DNA of 64,000 nt from NCBI GenBank assembly GCA_007859745.1, contig SMLU01000003.1, positions 186,001 to 250,000 on the forward strand. The letters are read 5' to 3'. The stretch comes from Phycisphaerae bacterium RAS1. GTDB taxonomy: Bacteria > Planctomycetota > Phycisphaerae > UBA1845 > Fen-1342. Under the pieces are notes generated by a model that had not been told where the DNA came from, did not search any database, and was given only the letters and a program-made list of their open reading frames with translations. A program made the translations under genes and the position numbers. This document shows, in pieces, positions 16,755 to 24,672 of this stretch. Position 1 is the stretch's first letter; each line of letters starts with the position of its first letter.

Positions 16755-17786
16755 ATGCCAAGAACGCATAGCAAGCCGGCGTTCACACTGATCGAACTGC
16801 TGGTGGTCGTCGCAATCATCGCGCTGCTGATCTCGATCCTGATCCCCAGCCTCAACGGCGCCCGCGAGCAGGCCAAACGCGCCTATTGCCTCGCGAATTT
16901 CAAGAGCATCGGCAATGCCGTGCAAGCCTACGCCAGCGAGGACGAGCGCGAACACGCCGTCCCCATCCACTGGCGGCACGTCGTCCGCGGCACCGGGCCG
17001 TTCAACCTCTGGCGCACGACCAACTGGTTCGCCTGGGGCGGCGTCGATGGCACCAAGCGCTACAACATCACCTCCAGCGCCGGCATCACGTTTGACGAGA
17101 ACGACAACGTCGGCAAGGACTGGGCCGGCAAGACCCGTCCGCTCAACAAGTACGTCTACAAGACGCTCAACCCCAACGACGCCAAGAAGCCGACTATCTT
17201 CAAGTGCCCTTCCGACGTGGGCTATCGCATCCACGGCCTGAACACGCACACCACCGCCGAAAGCCGGCTCTCGCCCTGCATTGAAGTGCTGGGCAACAGC
17301 TATCGCGGCAGCTTCTACTGCTTCCTGAACACGGCCGCGCAATGGCCGACGAACGTCATGGCGATGGGCCCTTGGGGCCACCGCCTCTCGACGCTGCGAA
17401 ACGCTTCCGAGATCTGCCAGTTCGGCGAGCCGAACTTCTTCTACATGATCAGTGACGAGACCGGCGCCCCGTCGGACTCGGACCCGATCGTGGTGTACGG
17501 CTGGCACAAGAAAGTGCTGACCGAGAACATCCTGTTCATCGACGGCTCCGCCCGCAGCACGCAGTGCGGCAAGACGCGCCCGCCTTCGGAAGCCGCGGCG
17601 GACATGGGAATCCCCGATACCGCCCGCTACATCCGCCGTGGCAAGGGCTGGCGTCTGGACACGTATCCGACGCCCGGCGCGCGGATCAGCGGCGCCCGCC
17701 CGCAATTCTGGCTCCCGGCCACGTGGGCGAATCAGTGGCCGGTCAACGGCGCCCAGGACAACATGCCGGACCATCCGGCGCAGTAG
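16755..17786 (+). CDS. Prepilin-type protein, paralog 2
   Basis: The 343-residue product has the prepilin signal [20 protein letters not shown]. It is very close to paralog 4 (19473-20504) along its whole length, differing at scattered positions. The body has [82 protein letters not shown] and a conserved end with [10 protein letters not shown] good ribosome binding site, AGGAAGGAA, lies ten bases before the ATG. Its role is inferred to be a pseudopilin or surface-exposed minor pilin-like protein. The secretion machinery is not in the window, although a PilT ATPase gene lies at 46524-47660. Confidence 0.85.
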   Translation: MPRTHSKPAFTLIELLVVVAIIALLISILIPSLNGAREQAKRAYCLANFKSIGNAVQAYASEDEREHAVPIHWRHVVRGTGPFNLWRTTNWFAWGGVDGTKRYNITSSAGITFDENDNVGKDWAGKTRPLNKYVYKTLNPNDAKKPTIFKCPSDVGYRIHGLNTHTTAESRLSPCIEVLGNSYRGSFYCFLNTAAQWPTNVMAMGPWGHRLSTLRNASEICQFGEPNFFYMISDETGAPSDSDPIVVYGWHKKVLTENILFIDGSARSTQCGKTRPPSEAAADMGIPDTARYIRRGKGWRLDTYPTPGARISGARPQFWLPATWANQWPVNGAQDNMPDHPAQ

Positions 17787-17808
17787 ATGCGAGTTCGCCG
17801 TTTCTCAG

Positions 17809-17871
17809 TCCGAGCCGCGCGCGTAAGCAAGCGGTTCTGAAGCGTCCGCTCCCTCACGGTCGCGGCTCGGA
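17809..17871. repeat. Family A repeat
   Basis: Arms starting TCCGAGCCGCG and ending CGCGGCTCGGA, 63 bp in all, in the gap after prepilin paralog 2. Confidence 0.75.
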
Positions 17872-17879
17872 GAGAGTGG

Positions 17880-17976
17880 GTAGGCTGGGCTGAGTACTCG
17901 AAGCCCAGCGCGTTGCGTAGCTGGGCTTCGAGTACTCAGCCCAGCCTACGAACTTCGAGTACTCAGCCCAGCCTAC
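17880..17976. repeat. Family D hairpin plus extra half copy
   Basis: A 30-bp arm (17880-17909, beginning GTAGGCTGGGCTGAGTACTC) is the exact reverse complement of 17920-17949, with a ten-base loop. A truncated right arm follows at 17954-17976. It lies downstream of prepilin paralog 2 and could act as a terminator, although no T-run follows the stem. Confidence 0.85.
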
Positions 17977-18028
17977 GAACTACGAACTACGAACTGTTCC
18001 ATTTGCGCCCCGCGTTGGAGATTAGCAA

Positions 18029-19060
18029 ATGACCCCGTTGGTTCGCTCGAGACGTGGTTTTACGCTCATTGAACTGCTGGTCGTGGTCGCGATCATCGCC
18101 TTGTTGATCTCGATCCTGATCCCCAGCCTGAACGGCGCCCGTGAGCAGGCCAAGCGGGCCTACTGCCTGGCGAATCTCAAGAGTATCGCAAACGCCGTGC
18201 AGGCCTACGCCAGTGAAGACGAACGCGAGCACGCGGTCCCGATTCACTGGAGGCACGTGGTTAAAGGAACCGGACCGTTTAACCTCTGGCGAACGACGAA
18301 CTGGTTTGCCTGGGGCGGCGTCGACGGCACGAAGCAATTTAAGATCACGAGCTCGGCCGGGATCACGTTCGATGAAAACGACGCCGTCGGGAAGGACTGG
18401 GCGGGAAAAACGCGGCCGCTAAACAAGTACGTCTACAAGACTCTCAACCCCAACGACGCCAAGAAGCCGACCATCTTCAAGTGCCCGTCCGATGTCGGCT
18501 ACCGCATCTTCAGCACCAACAACCACACGACGGCTGAGAGCCGGCTGACACCGTGCATCGAGATCCTCGGAAACAGTTACCGCGGCAGCTTTTACTGTTA
18601 TCGCAACGGCGGATCGGCCTGGCCCACAAACGTCATGGCCATGGGCCCGTGGGGGCACCGCTTGTCGACGATGACCACCGCCTCGGAGATTTGCCAGTTT
18701 GGCGAGCCGAACTTCTTCTACATGATCAGCGACGAGACCGGCTCGCCCTCGGACGCCGACCCGATCGTGGTATACGGCTGGCACAAGAAAGTGCTCACCG
18801 AGAACATCCTGTTCGTCGACGGCTCGGCCCGCACCACCCAGTGCGGCCGAACGCGACCGCCGACGGAAATCGCGGCCGAGATGGGAATTCCCGACACGGC
18901 GCACATCATCCGCCGCGGCAAGGGCTGGCGCCTGGACACGTATCCGACGCCCGGCGCCCGGATCAGCGGGGCACGTCCGCAGTTCTGGCTGCCTTGGACG
19001 ACACAGTGGCCGGTCGCCGGCGCCCAGGACAACATGCCGGACCATCCGCCGGTGCAGTGA
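18029..19060 (+). CDS. Prepilin-type protein, paralog 3
   Basis: The 343-residue product has the prepilin signal [19 protein letters not shown] after MTPLVRS. The body follows the same plan as paralogs 2 and 4 but differs in codon choice and in several blocks ([39 protein letters not shown]). It therefore separated earlier than the pair formed by paralogs 2 and 4. GGAG lies seven bases before the ATG. No promoter like those of paralogs 2 and 4 was found in the 242-bp gap, which holds repeats, so read-through from paralog 2 is possible. Confidence 0.85.
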   Translation: MTPLVRSRRGFTLIELLVVVAIIALLISILIPSLNGAREQAKRAYCLANLKSIANAVQAYASEDEREHAVPIHWRHVVKGTGPFNLWRTTNWFAWGGVDGTKQFKITSSAGITFDENDAVGKDWAGKTRPLNKYVYKTLNPNDAKKPTIFKCPSDVGYRIFSTNNHTTAESRLTPCIEILGNSYRGSFYCYRNGGSAWPTNVMAMGPWGHRLSTMTTASEICQFGEPNFFYMISDETGSPSDADPIVVYGWHKKVLTENILFVDGSARTTQCGRTRPPTEIAAEMGIPDTAHIIRRGKGWRLDTYPTPGARISGARPQFWLPWTTQWPVAGAQDNMPDHPPVQ

Positions 19061-19089
19061 ACAAGCACGCTTGCACGAGCGGGTAGCGG

Positions 19090-19159
19090 GTAGGCTGGGC
19101 TGAGCTTGCGAAGCCCAGCGCCAGCCGTGGCTGGGCTTCGAGTACTCAGCCCAGCCTAC
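19090..19159. repeat. Family D hairpin, second copy
   Basis: The left arm (19090-19119) and right arm (19130-19159) pair with a few mismatches around a ten-base loop. It sits just after prepilin paralog 3, in the 412-bp gap before paralog 4. The rest of the gap holds a half family B repeat and the promoter of paralog 4. No gene is seen in it. Confidence 0.8.
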
Positions 19160-19244
19160 AGCTACTCAGCCCAGCCTGCCGCTACCAATCCGGGTCAAGC
19201 ACCACCGGCGTAGACCCACGACGCGCCAACGCCAACGCGCCCGG

Positions 19245-19278
19245 ACGTCACCCCGCCGCTTGGCGCGGCGGGTTCGGA
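19245..19278. repeat. Half copy of family B repeat
   Basis: The right arm only (ACGTCACCCCGCCGCTTGG followed by CGCGGCGGGTTCGGA). Confidence 0.7.
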
Positions 19279-19344
19279 CAAGCCAGCGGGCGTGCCCGGA
19301 TTTCTGGGTACACCCCCTTTGACCAGCACCTCCAAAAAACCGCC

Positions 19345-19372
19345 TTGCATCGCGTCCGCAGCTCGCTATACT
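19345..19372 (+). promoter_or_regulatory. Promoter of prepilin paralog 4
   Basis: TTGCAT, 16 bases, then TATACT, followed after ten bases by AAATTGTCGATAGTTGTA. The arrangement repeats that upstream of paralog 2 (16663-16719). The distance from TATACT to the ATG is 100 bp here and 64 bp there, so paralog 4 has a longer leader. Confidence 0.6.
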
Positions 19373-19472
19373 CCATTGTCTGAAATTGTCGATAGTTGTA
19401 TGATGGCGGTCGCCGCCGTGCGGCGATGCTGTCGCAGTTTTCTGAGAGCCCCCTGTCAGAGGATTTCACGCC

Positions 19473-20504
19473 ATGTCCAAGAACCGTTCGAAACCTGCCT
19501 TCACCCTGATCGAGTTGCTGGTGGTGGTCGCGATCATCGCGCTGCTGATCTCGATCCTGATCCCCAGCCTCAACGGCGCCCGCGAGCAGGCCAAGCGCGC
19601 CTACTGCCTGGCCAATCTCAAGAGCATCGGCAACGCCACCCAGGCGTACGCCAGCGAGGACGAGCGCGAGCACGCCGTTCCGATTCACTGGCGGCACGTC
19701 GTCCGCGGCACCGGGCCGTTCAACCTCTGGCGTACGACCAACTGGTTCGCCTGGGGCGGCGTCGACGGCGTCAAGCGCTACAACATCACCTCCAGCGCCG
19801 GCATCACGTTTGACGAGAACGACAACATCGGCAAGGATTGGGCCGGCAAGACGCGTCCGCTCAACAAGTACGTCTACAAGACGCTCAACCCCAACGACGC
19901 CAAGAAGCCGACCATCTTCAAGTGCCCGTCCGACGTGGGCTATCGCATCCACGGCCTGAACACGCACACCACCGCCGAGAGCCGGCTCTCGCCCTGCATC
20001 GAAGTACTGGGCAACAGCTATCGCGGCAGCTTCTACTGCTTCATCAACACGGCCTCGGCCTGGCCGACGAACGTCATGGCGATCGGCCCGTGGGGCAAGC
20101 GCCTCTCGTCCCTCAAGAACGCTTCGGAAATCTGCCAGTTCGGCGAGCCGAACTTCTTCTACATGATCAGTGACGAGACCGGCGCCCCATCGGACTCGGA
20201 CCCGATCGTGGTTTACGGCTGGCACAAGAAAGTGCTGACTGAAAATCTTCTGTTCATCGACGGCTCGGCCCGCAGCACGCAGGCCGGCAAGACCCGCCCG
20301 CCGTCCGAGGCGGCCGCGGACATGGGCATCCCGGATACGGCGTACATCATTCGCCGCGGCAAGGGCTGGCGGCTGGACACTTACCCGACGCCCGGGGCGC
20401 GCATCTCCGGCGCGCGTCCGCAATTCTGGCTCCCGGCCTCGTGGGCGAATCAGTGGCCGGTCAACGGCGCCCAGGACAACATGCCGGATCACCCGGCGCA
20501 GTAG
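19473..20504 (+). CDS. Prepilin-type protein, paralog 4
   Basis: The 343-residue product begins [20 protein letters not shown], the prepilin signal. It matches paralog 2 nearly throughout, including [20 protein letters not shown] and the end [18 protein letters not shown]. The main differences are FINTASAWPTN, GPWGKRLSSLKN and SARSTQAGK. AGAGGATTTC lies upstream of the ATG. The near-identity to paralog 2, together with the shared promoter block, points to a recent duplication of gene plus upstream region, or to gene conversion. Confidence 0.85.
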   Translation: MSKNRSKPAFTLIELLVVVAIIALLISILIPSLNGAREQAKRAYCLANLKSIGNATQAYASEDEREHAVPIHWRHVVRGTGPFNLWRTTNWFAWGGVDGVKRYNITSSAGITFDENDNIGKDWAGKTRPLNKYVYKTLNPNDAKKPTIFKCPSDVGYRIHGLNTHTTAESRLSPCIEVLGNSYRGSFYCFINTASAWPTNVMAIGPWGKRLSSLKNASEICQFGEPNFFYMISDETGAPSDSDPIVVYGWHKKVLTENLLFIDGSARSTQAGKTRPPSEAAADMGIPDTAYIIRRGKGWRLDTYPTPGARISGARPQFWLPASWANQWPVNGAQDNMPDHPAQ

Positions 20505-20618
20505 GAATTGAACCCTGGTGCTGCGGGCGCCTTGCCCGCCGACCTGGGCGGCCCGACAAGCGTGCGGCGGGCGCGCGGCAGGAAGCCGCCGCCCGCCGCG
20601 TGTGTTCTGCGAATCAGG

Positions 20619-20740
20619 GTAGGCTGGGCTGAGTACTCGAAGCCCAGCGCCTGGAGTAGCTGGGCTTCGAGTACTCAGCCCAGCCTACTCGTTCGAGTAC
20701 TCAGCCCAGCCTACTCGTTCGAGTACTCAGCCCAGCCTAC
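20619..20740. repeat. Family D hairpin, third copy, with two extra half copies
   Basis: Arms 20619-20648 and 20659-20688 pair around a ten-base loop. Two more right-half units follow at 20689-20714 and 20715-20740 (26-bp step). The array and a family A half copy (20753-20781) fill the 261-bp gap between prepilin paralog 4 and the end of the RND permease gene. Confidence 0.82.
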
Positions 20741-20765
20741 TCCTACTACCGCCTACTCCGCTTCC

Positions 20766-23700
20766 TCACGGTCGCGGCTCGGGCAATCTCTGCAGCCTCC
20801 ACTGCCACTCTTTCATCCAGCAATAACACACCGGCAGCACGAACAGCGAGAGCAGCTCGATCGAAAGCCCGCCCAGCGCCGGCAGCGCGATGGGAATCAT
20901 CACGTCCGCCCCACGGCCCTCGCTGGTCAGCACCGGCATAAGCGACAGCACCGTCGTCGCCGACGTCATGAGGCAGGGCCGCACACGGCGAGCGCCGGCG
21001 GAGATGATCGCGGCGCGAATCTCGGCGACGCCGCTGATGGCGCGCTTGCGGAACTCGATGCCCAGGTACTCGGCCAGCACCACGCCGTCATCGATCGATA
21101 CGCTGAAGAGCGCCAGGAAGCCGACCCAGACGGCGGCGCTCAGGTTGTAGCTCTGGAAATGCAGCAGGTCGCGGACGTTTCTCCCGAAGACCTCGAAGTC
21201 GAAGAACCAATCCTGCCCGATCAGCCACATGCCGACAAAGCCCCCCGCCCATGCCACCGGAATTCCGGTGAAGACCACCAGCGACACCAGCACCGAGCGA
21301 AACTGGAAGTAGACCAGCAGGAACAGCAGCAGCAGGCTGAGCGGCAGGATCACGCGCAGCTTGTCCTGAAACCGGATGTTGTTCTCGTAATTTCCGGCGA
21401 AGCGATAATGAACGCCGGCCGGCAGCTTCAACTCGCCTGACGCCAGCTTGTGATCCAGGAAGCGCCCGGCCTGCTCGATGACGTCGATCTCGGCGAACCC
21501 CGGCTTCTTGTCGAACAGCACGTAGGAAACCAGGAAGTTGTCCTCGCTTTTGATCTCCTGCGGGCCGCGCACGTATTGAATCGTCGCCAGTTGCGCAAGC
21601 GGAATCTGCCCCTTTCCCGCCGCCGGCACGCGGATGCGCTCCAGCGCCTCAAGGCTGTCGCGCGTCTCGCGCGCGTAGCGGACGCGGATCGGGTAGCGCT
21701 GCCGCCCTTCGTAGGTGGTCGTCGCCGTGATTCCGCCCAGGGCGATCTCGATCACATCCTGCACGTCGCGGATGTTGACGCCGTAACGGGCGATCTTGTC
21801 GCGGTCGATGTCCAGCTCCACGTAGGGCTTTCCGACCACGCGGTCCGGCACGACCAGCTCCGCCGCGACGCCCGGGGCCAGCTTGAGCTGCTCGGCGATG
21901 GCGAAGCCGGCCTGCTCAATCTCTTCGAGATTGCGCCCGGCGATCTTGACGGCCATCGCGGCGCGGATGCCGGATTGGAGCATGACGATACGCGTCGAGA
22001 TCGGCTGGAGCAGCGGGGCGTCGGTCATGCCCGGATAGCGGGCCGCGTGCGCGACGTTATCCCAGATGGTCTCCGGCGGATCGGCGGCGGCGCCCTTTCG
22101 GCGGGACGAGGCCGCGACGATGCCGCCCCACGCCTTGCGACCCGGGTTCAGCTCCGGATCGAGCGGCGGGCGCCAGTTGCGAAAAGGCCGGCCGCGGGGG
22201 TCGGGGATCAGCCGACCCTGCTCGTCGCGCGGAAAGAGGCCGCGGACGACGTAGGGCCGGCCGTCGGGCGCGGGGACGGACCGGCCGAGCGCGTCGCAGA
22301 ATTCGCCCGTTTTCGCGGCGTCGAAGCGGAACGTGTGGAGCGTGCCGGATTCGTCACTGAGAAACTCGGGTTTGTAGGTGATGATCGTCTCGACCATGTT
22401 GACCGGGGCGGGATCGATCGCTGTCTCGGCGCGGCCGAGCTTGCCGACGACGCTTTCGACTTCGGGAATCGCGCGGATGGCGCGATCCTGGGCCGAGATG
22501 GCCTCGAGCGACGCGCCGATGCCGGCGTGCGGCATGAGCGTCGGCATGTAGAGATACGAGCCTTCATCGAGGAAGGGCATGAACTCGCGCGGCAGACCGG
22601 GGAACGCATGCACGGCGCGGACGTAGAGCTCTCGATAGCTCTTCTGGACCGCGGAAGGCGGCGCGGCGGAGTCGGCTGGAGCGGCCGGCTGCGGCAGCCA
22701 GCCAAAGACGTTTCCGAAGCCGAGCCAGACGGTGGCGCCGAGCAGGACCACGCCGGCCGGCAAGCTGAGAAACGCGATCTTGTGCTCAAGAAAGACGCGC
22801 AGCAGGTAGGGATAGAAGTCAATGAAGATGACGCGCACGCTGCCCCAGGCGAGGTTGATGCCCAGCACGATCAGCAGATTGCGCATCAAACCGTGGCCGG
22901 GACCGAGCGGCATCCAGCAGAGCGTGAGCACGACGAGGACCGCGGTCATGGCGGCGAAGCTGGCGATCTCGCCGGCGAACCTTGGCAGAAGGAGACCGGC
23001 CAGAGGCCGGTCCCCCAGACGATCGTCGCGCGGCCGACGGTCCCCCAGCGGCCTGAAGACGAGCTGCGCCAGGGTCGGCAATATCAGAATCGCCACCAGC
23101 AGCGAGCCGAGCAGCGCGAACGTCTTCGTGTAAGCCAGCGGGCGAAAGAGCTTTCCCTCCGGCCCGTCCAGCGCGAACACCGGCAGAAACGCGATCACGG
23201 TCATCAGGATCGCGGTCGTGACGGCCCCGCCGATCTCGCGCGAGGCGTCGTAGATCAGCTCGCGGAGCGGCCGCCGGCCGCCGTCGGCCTCGATATGCCG
23301 GACGATGTTTTCCGTGAGGATGATGCCCATGTCGACCAGGGTGCCGATGGCGATGGCGATGCCGCCCAGGCTCATCAGGTTGCTGTCGACGCCCGAGAGC
23401 TTCATCAGAATGAAGCACACCAGCACGGCCAAAGGCAGCGTCAGGCTGATGACGATGCAGCTTCGCAGGTGCCGCAGGAACAGCAGCACGACAAAGGTCG
23501 TCACCAGCACCTGCTCGATCAGCGCATCCTTGAGCGTGTCGAGCGTCTCGTGGATCAACTCGCTGCGGTCATAGAAGGGGACGATCTGAACCTGTGACTC
23601 GCCTCCGGACTCCAGCGTTTTTTTCGGCAGGCTGGCGGAGAGTTCCGCGATGTGCTGCTTGACGCGCTGCGTCACTTCCAGCGGGTTCGCGCCGTAGCGC

Positions 23701-24644
23701 ACCACCACGACGCCGCCGACGGCCTCGACGCCCTCCTTGTCCAGCATGCCGCGCCGCAGGGCCGGGCCGATCTGAACGCGCGCCACGCTGCGCAGCAGCA
23801 GCGGCACGCCGGCCTCCGAACGGATGACGATGTTCTCGATGTCCGCCGCCGACCTCACGAACCCGCGCCCGCGGACGAGATACTCGACGCCGTTGAACTC
23901 GATCGTCTCCGCCCCGACGTCGACGTTCGCCCGCTGCACCGCCATGAAGACGTCCTGGAGCCGCACGTTGTGCGCCCGCATCGCGTCGGGATCGACGTCC
24001 ACCTGGTACTCGCGCACGTAACCGCCGACGGACGCCACTTCGCTCACGCCCGGAATGGCCTGGAGCGCATAGCGCACGTACCAGTCCTGAACGCTGCGCA
24101 GCTCCATCAGGTCGAAGCCGCCCTGCGAGCCTTCGAGCGTGTACCAGAAGACCTGGCCCAGAGCGGTGGCGTCGGGGCCCAGCGACGGCGTGACGCCGGC
24201 GGGCAGCTTCTGCTGGGCCGTGTTCAGTTTTTCCAGCACGCGCGAGCGGCACCAGTAGTAATCGTGCGTGTCGTCGAAGATGACGTACACCACCGAAAAC
24301 CCGAACATCGAAAACCCGCGGATGGCCTTGAATCCCGGCGTGCCTTGCAGGGTCGTGGTCAGCGGATAGGTGATCTGGTCCTCGACGTCCTGCGGCGAGC
24401 GGCCGGGCCAGTCAGTGAAGATGATCTGCTGGTTCTCACCGATGTCGGGGATGGCGTCGACCGGGATCGGGTCGCGCGGAATCAGGGCATCCGTCGTTCG
24501 AAAGGGCATCACGCGCCAGCCCCACAGCACGATCAATGCCAGTACCAGGACGACTACCAGCTTGTTGTGCAGGCAGAAGCGGATGACGCCGGCGACAAGA
24601 CCGTGATTCACGGCGGCATCGGCGTTTTGCGTTTGATCATTCAT
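20766..24644 (-). CDS. cusA: CusA/CzcA-type heavy-metal RND efflux permease
   Basis: The 1292-residue inner-membrane pump has the CusA pattern: N-terminal helix, IPDIGENQQIIFTDWPGRSP, RVLEKLNTAQQKLPAGV, GAETIEFNGVEYLVRGRG, and repeated helix blocks with GGIAIAIGTLVDMGIILTEN and FSVSIDDGVVLAEYLG. It uses proton import to drive metal export through CusB and CusC. It is about 250 residues longer than E. coli CusA (about 1047). Extra segments lie before LPREFMPFLDEG (extra hydrophobic helices) and after TIITYKPEF. A palindrome (GAGACCGGCCAGAGGCCGG, from 22993) sits in frame in the first of these. I chose the ATG at 24644 because it lies 28 bp after the cusB stop and starts the usual N-terminus. 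The last codons run into a family A repeat. Confidence 0.92.
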   Translation of the reverse strand: MNDQTQNADAAVNHGLVAGVIRFCLHNKLVVVLVLALIVLWGWRVMPFRTTDALIPRDPIPVDAIPDIGENQQIIFTDWPGRSPQDVEDQITYPLTTTLQGTPGFKAIRGFSMFGFSVVYVIFDDTHDYYWCRSRVLEKLNTAQQKLPAGVTPSLGPDATALGQVFWYTLEGSQGGFDLMELRSVQDWYVRYALQAIPGVSEVASVGGYVREYQVDVDPDAMRAHNVRLQDVFMAVQRANVDVGAETIEFNGVEYLVRGRGFVRSAADIENIVIRSEAGVPLLLRSVARVQIGPALRRGMLDKEGVEAVGGVVVVRYGANPLEVTQRVKQHIAELSASLPKKTLESGGESQVQIVPFYDRSELIHETLDTLKDALIEQVLVTTFVVLLFLRHLRSCIVISLTLPLAVLVCFILMKLSGVDSNLMSLGGIAIAIGTLVDMGIILTENIVRHIEADGGRRPLRELIYDASREIGGAVTTAILMTVIAFLPVFALDGPEGKLFRPLAYTKTFALLGSLLVAILILPTLAQLVFRPLGDRRPRDDRLGDRPLAGLLLPRFAGEIASFAAMTAVLVVLTLCWMPLGPGHGLMRNLLIVLGINLAWGSVRVIFIDFYPYLLRVFLEHKIAFLSLPAGVVLLGATVWLGFGNVFGWLPQPAAPADSAAPPSAVQKSYRELYVRAVHAFPGLPREFMPFLDEGSYLYMPTLMPHAGIGASLEAISAQDRAIRAIPEVESVVGKLGRAETAIDPAPVNMVETIITYKPEFLSDESGTLHTFRFDAAKTGEFCDALGRSVPAPDGRPYVVRGLFPRDEQGRLIPDPRGRPFRNWRPPLDPELNPGRKAWGGIVAASSRRKGAAADPPETIWDNVAHAARYPGMTDAPLLQPISTRIVMLQSGIRAAMAVKIAGRNLEEIEQAGFAIAEQLKLAPGVAAELVVPDRVVGKPYVELDIDRDKIARYGVNIRDVQDVIEIALGGITATTTYEGRQRYPIRVRYARETRDSLEALERIRVPAAGKGQIPLAQLATIQYVRGPQEIKSEDNFLVSYVLFDKKPGFAEIDVIEQAGRFLDHKLASGELKLPAGVHYRFAGNYENNIRFQDKLRVILPLSLLLLFLLVYFQFRSVLVSLVVFTGIPVAWAGGFVGMWLIGQDWFFDFEVFGRNVRDLLHFQSYNLSAAVWVGFLALFSVSIDDGVVLAEYLGIEFRKRAISGVAEIRAAIISAGARRVRPCLMTSATTVLSLMPVLTSEGRGADVMIPIALPALGGLSIELLSLFVLPVCYCWMKEWQWRLQRLPEPRP

Positions 24645-24672
24645 GCCGGCGCCCTCGCAGCGGCCAACGAGT

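Noticed and set aside
21450-23597. A 715-codon open frame opposite the RND pump, and a 640-codon one opposite pilT and the coiled-coil gene (46890-48812).
   Set aside because: Both lie wholly antisense to well-supported genes and have shadow-like composition.
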